From: Kutzneria buriramensis
GTDB lineage: Bacteria > Actinomycetota > Actinomycetes > Mycobacteriales > Pseudonocardiaceae
Reading direction: 5' to 3'
Length of the DNA stretch: 64,000 nt
Assembly: GCF_003387475.1 (NCBI RefSeq)
Contig: NZ_QUNO01000021.1
Location: forward strand, 62,001 to 126,000
Below, piece after piece: positions 60,360-64,000 of this stretch. The translations under genes were made by a program, and so were the position numbers. Within the stretch, counting starts at the first letter, position 1, and each line of letters opens with the position of its first letter. The notes beneath the pieces are model-generated. The model was not told the DNA's origin and did not search any database. It saw only the letters and a program-made list of their open reading frames with translations.

Positions 60360-61141
60360 CGACCACGCCGCTGGTGCGGCTGCTGGTGGACGGCGGGATC
60401 GGCACCATCATGGTCGACCGGCCGCCGGTGAACGCCCTGTCCGTCGCGGCGCAGGCCGATCTGCGGGCGGTGGCGACGCAGGCCGCCGAGCGCGACGACG
60501 TCCGCGCCGTGGTCGTCACCGGCGGGCGGCGGATCTTCTCGGCTGGCGCGGACATCCGTGAGATGGCGGAGATGTCGCACGCGGAGATGGCCGACCACGC
60601 GCCCCGCCTGCAGGCCGCCTTCGACGCCGTGGCCCGGATTCCCAAGCCGGTGGTGGCCGCGGTGAACGGCTACGCGCTCGGCGGCGGATGTGAGCTCGCG
60701 CTGGCCGCCGACCGCCGGATCTGCACCCCGCAGGCCCGGCTGGGCCTGCCGGAGATCCTGCTCGGGGTGATCCCGGGCGCCGGCGGCACCCAGCGGCTGA
60801 CCCGGCTGGTCGGGCCGGCGAAGGCCAAGGACCTGCTGTTCACCGGGCGCCAGCTGGACGCGGTGGAGGCGCTGGAGATCGGACTGGTCGACGAGATCGT
60901 GGACGAGGCCGATCTGGTGCCGGCGGCGCGGCGGTGGGCCGAGCAGTTCGTGTCGGGGCCGGCAGCGGCGCTGCGGGCGGCCAAGGCCGCCGTGGACGTC
61001 GGGGCCGGCCTGCCGATGGCCGAGGCGCTGGACTGGGAGACGTCGCTGTTCAGCGACCTGTTCGGCACCGAGGACCGGCTGATCGGCATGCGCAGCTTCG
61101 TGACCGACGGCGCCGGCCGGGCGCGGTTCGTCGGCCGGTGA
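60350..61141 (+). CDS. Enoyl-CoA hydratase/isomerase (crotonase) family protein
   Basis: A 263-residue crotonase. Oxyanion-hole segments are FSAGADIREM near residue 63 and GYALGGGCELALAADRRI near residue 105; the catalytic Glu is in LGLPEILLGVIPGAGGTQRL near residue 130. It could dehydrate a 3-hydroxyacyl starter intermediate. GGAGG is six bases before the GTG given; a GTG two codons later would give a 4-base overlap with the SDR stop. Confidence 0.9.
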   Translation: MGVTTTPLVRLLVDGGIGTIMVDRPPVNALSVAAQADLRAVATQAAERDDVRAVVVTGGRRIFSAGADIREMAEMSHAEMADHAPRLQAAFDAVARIPKPVVAAVNGYALGGGCELALAADRRICTPQARLGLPEILLGVIPGAGGTQRLTRLVGPAKAKDLLFTGRQLDAVEALEIGLVDEIVDEADLVPAARRWAEQFVSGPAAALRAAKAAVDVGAGLPMAEALDWETSLFSDLFGTEDRLIGMRSFVTDGAGRARFVGR

Positions 61142-61145
61142 CGGG

Positions 61146-61472
61146 TCAGTCCCGCGGCGCGGGCGCGTTGAGGACGGCCTCCAGCAGGCCGGGGAAGCAG
61201 GCGGCCAGGTCGTCCTCACGCAGCCGCACGATGCGGGCGGTGCCCTCGACGCGCTGCGAGATCACGCCGGCGTTGCGCAGGATGCGCAGGTGGTGCGACA
61301 CGGTCGAGCGGGAGATGGTCAGCCCGGCCTGGTGGGCCGCGTGGTAGCAGGCCGACTCGCCCTGGCCGGCCAGCACCCGGACGAGCGCGAGGCGCACCGG
61401 ATCGGCCAGCGCGGCGAGTACCGACTCGAGACGCAGCTCCGTCACGGCTGGCTGGGCGACCGCAATGTTCAC
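61146..61472 (-). CDS. ArsR-family winged-helix regulator
   Basis: A 108-residue regulator. The recognition region is AAHQAGLTISRSTVSHHLRILRNAGVISQR near residues 45-75. There is no ELCVCDL metal-binding motif and only two isolated cysteines, so it is probably not a metal sensor. It diverges from the MFS exporter and likely represses it at the dyad between them. The GTG lies six bases after TATGCT (61479-61484), indicating a leaderless mRNA. Confidence 0.9.
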   Translation of the reverse strand: MNIAVAQPAVTELRLESVLAALADPVRLALVRVLAGQGESACYHAAHQAGLTISRSTVSHHLRILRNAGVISQRVEGTARIVRLREDDLAACFPGLLEAVLNAPAPRD

Positions 61473-61501
61473 ATGACGAGCATAGCCGAGGCCTGGCCCT
61501 G

Positions 61502-61538
61502 ATTCGATGATCGCAGTAATATACGACGAACATCGAAT
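61502..61538. promoter_or_regulatory. Dyad operator between ArsR regulator and MFS exporter
   Basis: ATTCGATG and CATCGAAT form perfect 8-bp arms around an AT-richer core containing TAATATAC. The dyad lies 30 bp upstream of both genes and covers the -35 region of the leaderless regulator promoter. Confidence 0.55.
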
Positions 61539-61569
61539 AGTTGACGGATGTCGAACAAGGGGGGGACCT

Positions 61570-63033
61570 GTGTCCGAGCTGGAACCGCGCCGCTGGTGGA
61601 TACTGCCGGTGCTGTTGTCGGCGACGTTCATGTACGGCTTCGACGGCAACGCCGTGAACGTCGCCATCCCGTCGCTGCAGCAGGATCTGCACGCCGGCCA
61701 GGTCGCCCTCGAACTGGTCGTCGGCGGCTACGCCTTCTCCTACGCGATGGGCCTGGTGACCGGCGGCCGGCTGGGCGACCTGCTGGGCCACCGCCGGATG
61801 TTCCTGACCGGCATGGCCGGCTTCACCGTCGCGTCCGTGCTGTGCGGGCTGTCGCAGAACTCGGCCGAGCTGGTCGGCGCCCGCTTCATCCAGGGCCTGA
61901 CCGCGGCCGTGATGGTGCCGCAGGTGCTCGCGCTGATCACGTCGATCTTCCCGGCCACCGAGCGGCCGAAGGCCCTGTCCTGGTTCGGCGTGGTGATGGG
62001 CCTGTGCGGCATCGCCGGCCAGGTGCTGGGCGGCCTGCTGCTCACCGTGCAGCTGTTCGACCTGGGCTGGCGGGTCATCTTCTTCGTGAACCTGCCGATC
62101 GGCATCGTGGTGTTCGCGCTGGCCTGGCAGTTGCTGCCGCGCGTCGCCTCGCAGCGCAAGCCCGGCCTCGACCCGGTCGGCGTGGTCGGCATCTCCGGCG
62201 CGATCGCGCTGGCCCTGGTGCCGCTGGTGATCGGCCGGGAAGAGGGCTGGCCGGCGTGGACCTTCGTGTCGCTGGGCGCCTCGGTCGTGGTGATGGCGGC
62301 CGCGCTGCTGTGGGAACGGCGACTGGCCAACTCCGGCGGCCAGCCGCTGCTGGACCTGGCCCTGTTCCGCATCCGCTCGTTCAACACCGGGCTGGCCATC
62401 AACATCGCCTTCATGGCGTTCTTCGCGAGCAGCATGTTCACGCTGAGCCTGTTGCTGCAGACCGGCCTCGGCCTGACGGCGCTGCAGGCCGGCCTCACGT
62501 TCGTGCCGCTGGCGGTGCTGGCCATGGCGACGTCGCTGCTGGGACGGCCGCTGGTGGCCAAGTACGGGCTGCGCACGCTGACCTTCGGCAGCCTGATCAA
62601 CGTGGTCGGCGTGCTGCTGCTGGTGCTGGAGCTGCACACGCTGGGCGGTGCGGTCGGTCCGCTGTGGATGATCCTGCCGCTGGCCGTGATGGGCTTCGGG
62701 CAGGGCCTGGTGCTGCCGTCGCTGATCGGCGCCACGCTGTCGGGCATCCGTCCCGAGCAGGCCGGTGTCGCCGCGGGCGCGCTGACGACGACCCAGCAGT
62801 TCGCCGGCGCGGCCGGCCTGGCCGCCATCGGCGTGCTGTATTTCGCGACTCTGGGGTCGCGGACCGGGGCGGCGTCCTACGCTTCGGCCACCGAGATCGC
62901 GCTGTGGGTCGACCTCGGTGTGGTCGTGGTGATGACGGTTCTGACCCTGCTGCTGCCCAAGGGCCGGCCGGCCGCGCCGGCGCCCGCGCCGGCGGCGAAG
63001 GCCGAGGAGCCGGCCGCGGCCGCGAACAACTGA
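61570..63033 (+). CDS. MFS exporter, DHA2 family, of the polyketide cluster
   Basis: A 487-residue, 14-helix transporter: FMYGFDGNAVNVAIPSLQQDL in helix 1, TGGRLGDLLGHRRMFLTGM for motif A, and FIQGLTAAVMVPQVLALI in helix 4. A Pro/Ala-rich tail of about 25 residues follows the last helix. It probably exports the polyketide and gives self-resistance, controlled by the divergent ArsR regulator. GGGGGG lies six bases before the GTG. Confidence 0.93.
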   Translation: MSELEPRRWWILPVLLSATFMYGFDGNAVNVAIPSLQQDLHAGQVALELVVGGYAFSYAMGLVTGGRLGDLLGHRRMFLTGMAGFTVASVLCGLSQNSAELVGARFIQGLTAAVMVPQVLALITSIFPATERPKALSWFGVVMGLCGIAGQVLGGLLLTVQLFDLGWRVIFFVNLPIGIVVFALAWQLLPRVASQRKPGLDPVGVVGISGAIALALVPLVIGREEGWPAWTFVSLGASVVVMAAALLWERRLANSGGQPLLDLALFRIRSFNTGLAINIAFMAFFASSMFTLSLLLQTGLGLTALQAGLTFVPLAVLAMATSLLGRPLVAKYGLRTLTFGSLINVVGVLLLVLELHTLGGAVGPLWMILPLAVMGFGQGLVLPSLIGATLSGIRPEQAGVAAGALTTTQQFAGAAGLAAIGVLYFATLGSRTGAASYASATEIALWVDLGVVVVMTVLTLLLPKGRPAAPAPAPAAKAEEPAAAANN

Positions 63034-63044
63034 GAAGGGCGACG

Positions 63045-63965
63045 ATGCGCGGTTACGTCACCGATCCCGCCGGCCGGGCCGGTCTGCTGCTGGCCGACGA
63101 TCTGCCCGAGCCGACGCCGGCGCCCGACGAGTCGGTCGTCGAGGTGCGGGCGTTCGCGATCAACGCCGGTGAGGCGCGGCTGATCCAGATGCGGCCCGAC
63201 CGCTGGCGGCCGGGGCAGGACGTGGCCGGCGTGGTGGTGCGGGCCGCGGCCGACGGCGGCGGCCCGCCCGTCGGCGCGCGGGTGGCCGCCCGACTGGACT
63301 GGGAGGGCTGGGCCGAGCGGGTGCCGGTGCCGACCAGCCGGGCCGCGCGGTTCGACGACCGCGTGTCGTTCGAACAGGCCGCCACACTGCCGGTGGCCGG
63401 GCTGACCGCGCTGCGGGCGTTGTGGCAGGGCGGGGCCGTGTTCGGGCGGCGGGTGCTGGTGACGGGCGCGACCGGCGGCGTCGGCCAGTTCGCGGTGCAG
63501 CTCGCGGCGCTGGCCGGCGCCCGGGTCACCGCGTGGGTCAGTGGCGCTGATCGGGAGGAGGAGGCGCGCGAACTCGGCGCGCACTCCGTGATCACGTCGT
63601 TGGCCGACGGCGACGGCCCGTTCCACCTGGTGCTTGACGGCGTGGGCGGCCCGGGGCTGACCGAGGCCCTGCACCGGACCGCGCCGGACGGCACCGTCGT
63701 GCTGTACGGCGGACCCGGCGGCGCGGCCGAGATCCGGCTCGGCGACTTCTACCGGTCGGCGCACAACGGCCGGATCGTCGGCTTCATCAGCGACGCCCCG
63801 GAGGACGCGATCGGCGCCGATCTGACCGTGCTCACCGACCTGGTCGCCGAGGGCCGGCTGCGGCCGCGGATCGGGCTGGCGGCGGACTGGCGTGAGACGC
63901 CCGCGGCGTTCGAGGCGCTGGCCGAGCGAAAGGTCCGCGGCAAGGCCGTGCTCACGATCGGATAA
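63045..63965 (+). CDS. MDR-family quinone oxidoreductase / enoyl reductase
   Basis: A 306-residue NADPH-dependent reductase without zinc ligands. VLVTGATGGVGQFAVQLAALAGA near residue 140 is the cofactor motif, and INAGEARLIQMRPDRWRPGQDVAGVV the N-terminal domain. It starts 11 bases after the exporter stop, so the two share a transcript. It could be the enoyl reductase of the starter-unit cycle or a second ActVI-2/4-type enzyme. A palindromic element begins ten bases after its stop. Confidence 0.87.
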   Translation: MRGYVTDPAGRAGLLLADDLPEPTPAPDESVVEVRAFAINAGEARLIQMRPDRWRPGQDVAGVVVRAAADGGGPPVGARVAARLDWEGWAERVPVPTSRAARFDDRVSFEQAATLPVAGLTALRALWQGGAVFGRRVLVTGATGGVGQFAVQLAALAGARVTAWVSGADREEEARELGAHSVITSLADGDGPFHLVLDGVGGPGLTEALHRTAPDGTVVLYGGPGGAAEIRLGDFYRSAHNGRIVGFISDAPEDAIGADLTVLTDLVAEGRLRPRIGLAADWRETPAAFEALAERKVRGKAVLTIG

Positions 63966-63974
63966 CCGACCCCA

Positions 63975-64000
63975 ACCCCCGCGAGTCGCGCTCTCAGACA
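63975..64000. repeat. Stop-to-stop palindromic element, copy C (left arm only)
   Basis: ACCCCCGCGAGTCGCGCTC followed by TCAGACA matches the left arm of copy A and the inverted right arm of copy B. The remainder is cut by the window edge. It starts ten bases after the reductase stop codon. Confidence 0.6.

Overview
The window is 64 kb of high-GC actinobacterial chromosome. GC-rich third codon positions, GTG/TTG starts, many 4-base stop/start overlaps, leaderless promoters, a mycobacterial-type mptB/suf locus and SARP regulators point to the order Pseudonocardiales (Kutzneria/Amycolatopsis-like). The order is an inference; the genus cannot be fixed from the sequence.

Layout. (1) 1-8.6 kb holds accessory genes: a YtrA-type GntR regulator with a DUF1648 membrane protein, a DUF4231 protein, a secreted beta-helix protein, a FAD monooxygenase behind three tandem palindromic operators, a secreted ricin-type lectin, a phosphotransferase, and an MFS exporter with a GbsR/MarR regulator. 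(2) 8.7-25.1 kb is a conserved housekeeping block: ctaA, an ABC exporter, mptB and, divergently, sufR-sufB-sufD-Rieske-sufC-sufS-sufU-(Uma2)-sufT for Fe-S cluster assembly. It resembles the M. tuberculosis Rv1456c-Rv1466 order, but murJ and two tandem sedolisin-like peptidases lie between ctaA and the ABC permease, and a Uma2 gene lies between sufU and sufT. (3) 25.2-37.4 kb is mixed: an SRPBCC protein, a methyltransferase, a second secreted lectin, a stand-alone AICAR transformylase under a clear ZTP (pfl) riboswitch, a DinB-like protein, a YbdK-type ligase, an EAL-CBS-GGDEF protein, a lycopene cyclase, dgt and a large secreted S8-like protease. (4) 37.5-64 kb is a type II polyketide gene cluster.

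The polyketide cluster has a minimal PKS (KS-alpha, chain length factor, ACP), an ActIII-type ketoreductase, a didomain aromatase/cyclase (ActVII-type), a metallo-beta-lactamase-fold cyclase (ActIV-type), a 3-hydroxyacyl-CoA-dehydrogenase-like reductase (ActVI-1-type), enoyl-reductase-like proteins (ActVI-2/4-type) and a two-component flavin monooxygenase (ActVA-5/ActVB-type). That set predicts a benzoisochromanequinone-like (dihydropyran naphthoquinone) scaffold. Two FabH-like KSIII enzymes, a second ACP, a discrete acyltransferase, a two-subunit MaoC dehydratase, extra SDRs, a crotonase and an extra reductase suggest that a reduced non-acetate starter unit is made and loaded. Two SARP activators, an XRE-TPR regulator, an ArsR regulator and an MFS exporter accompany it. 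Direct repeats of TCGAG-type heptamers at 11-bp spacing precede several of its transcription units, as expected for a SARP regulon.

The cluster is bracketed by copies of a palindromic intergenic element with arm ACCCCCGCGAGT. A third copy lies between the GbsR-type gene and ctaA. Both complete copies fill the space between two convergent stop codons almost exactly. No tRNA, rRNA, CRISPR array, transposase or integrase was seen.
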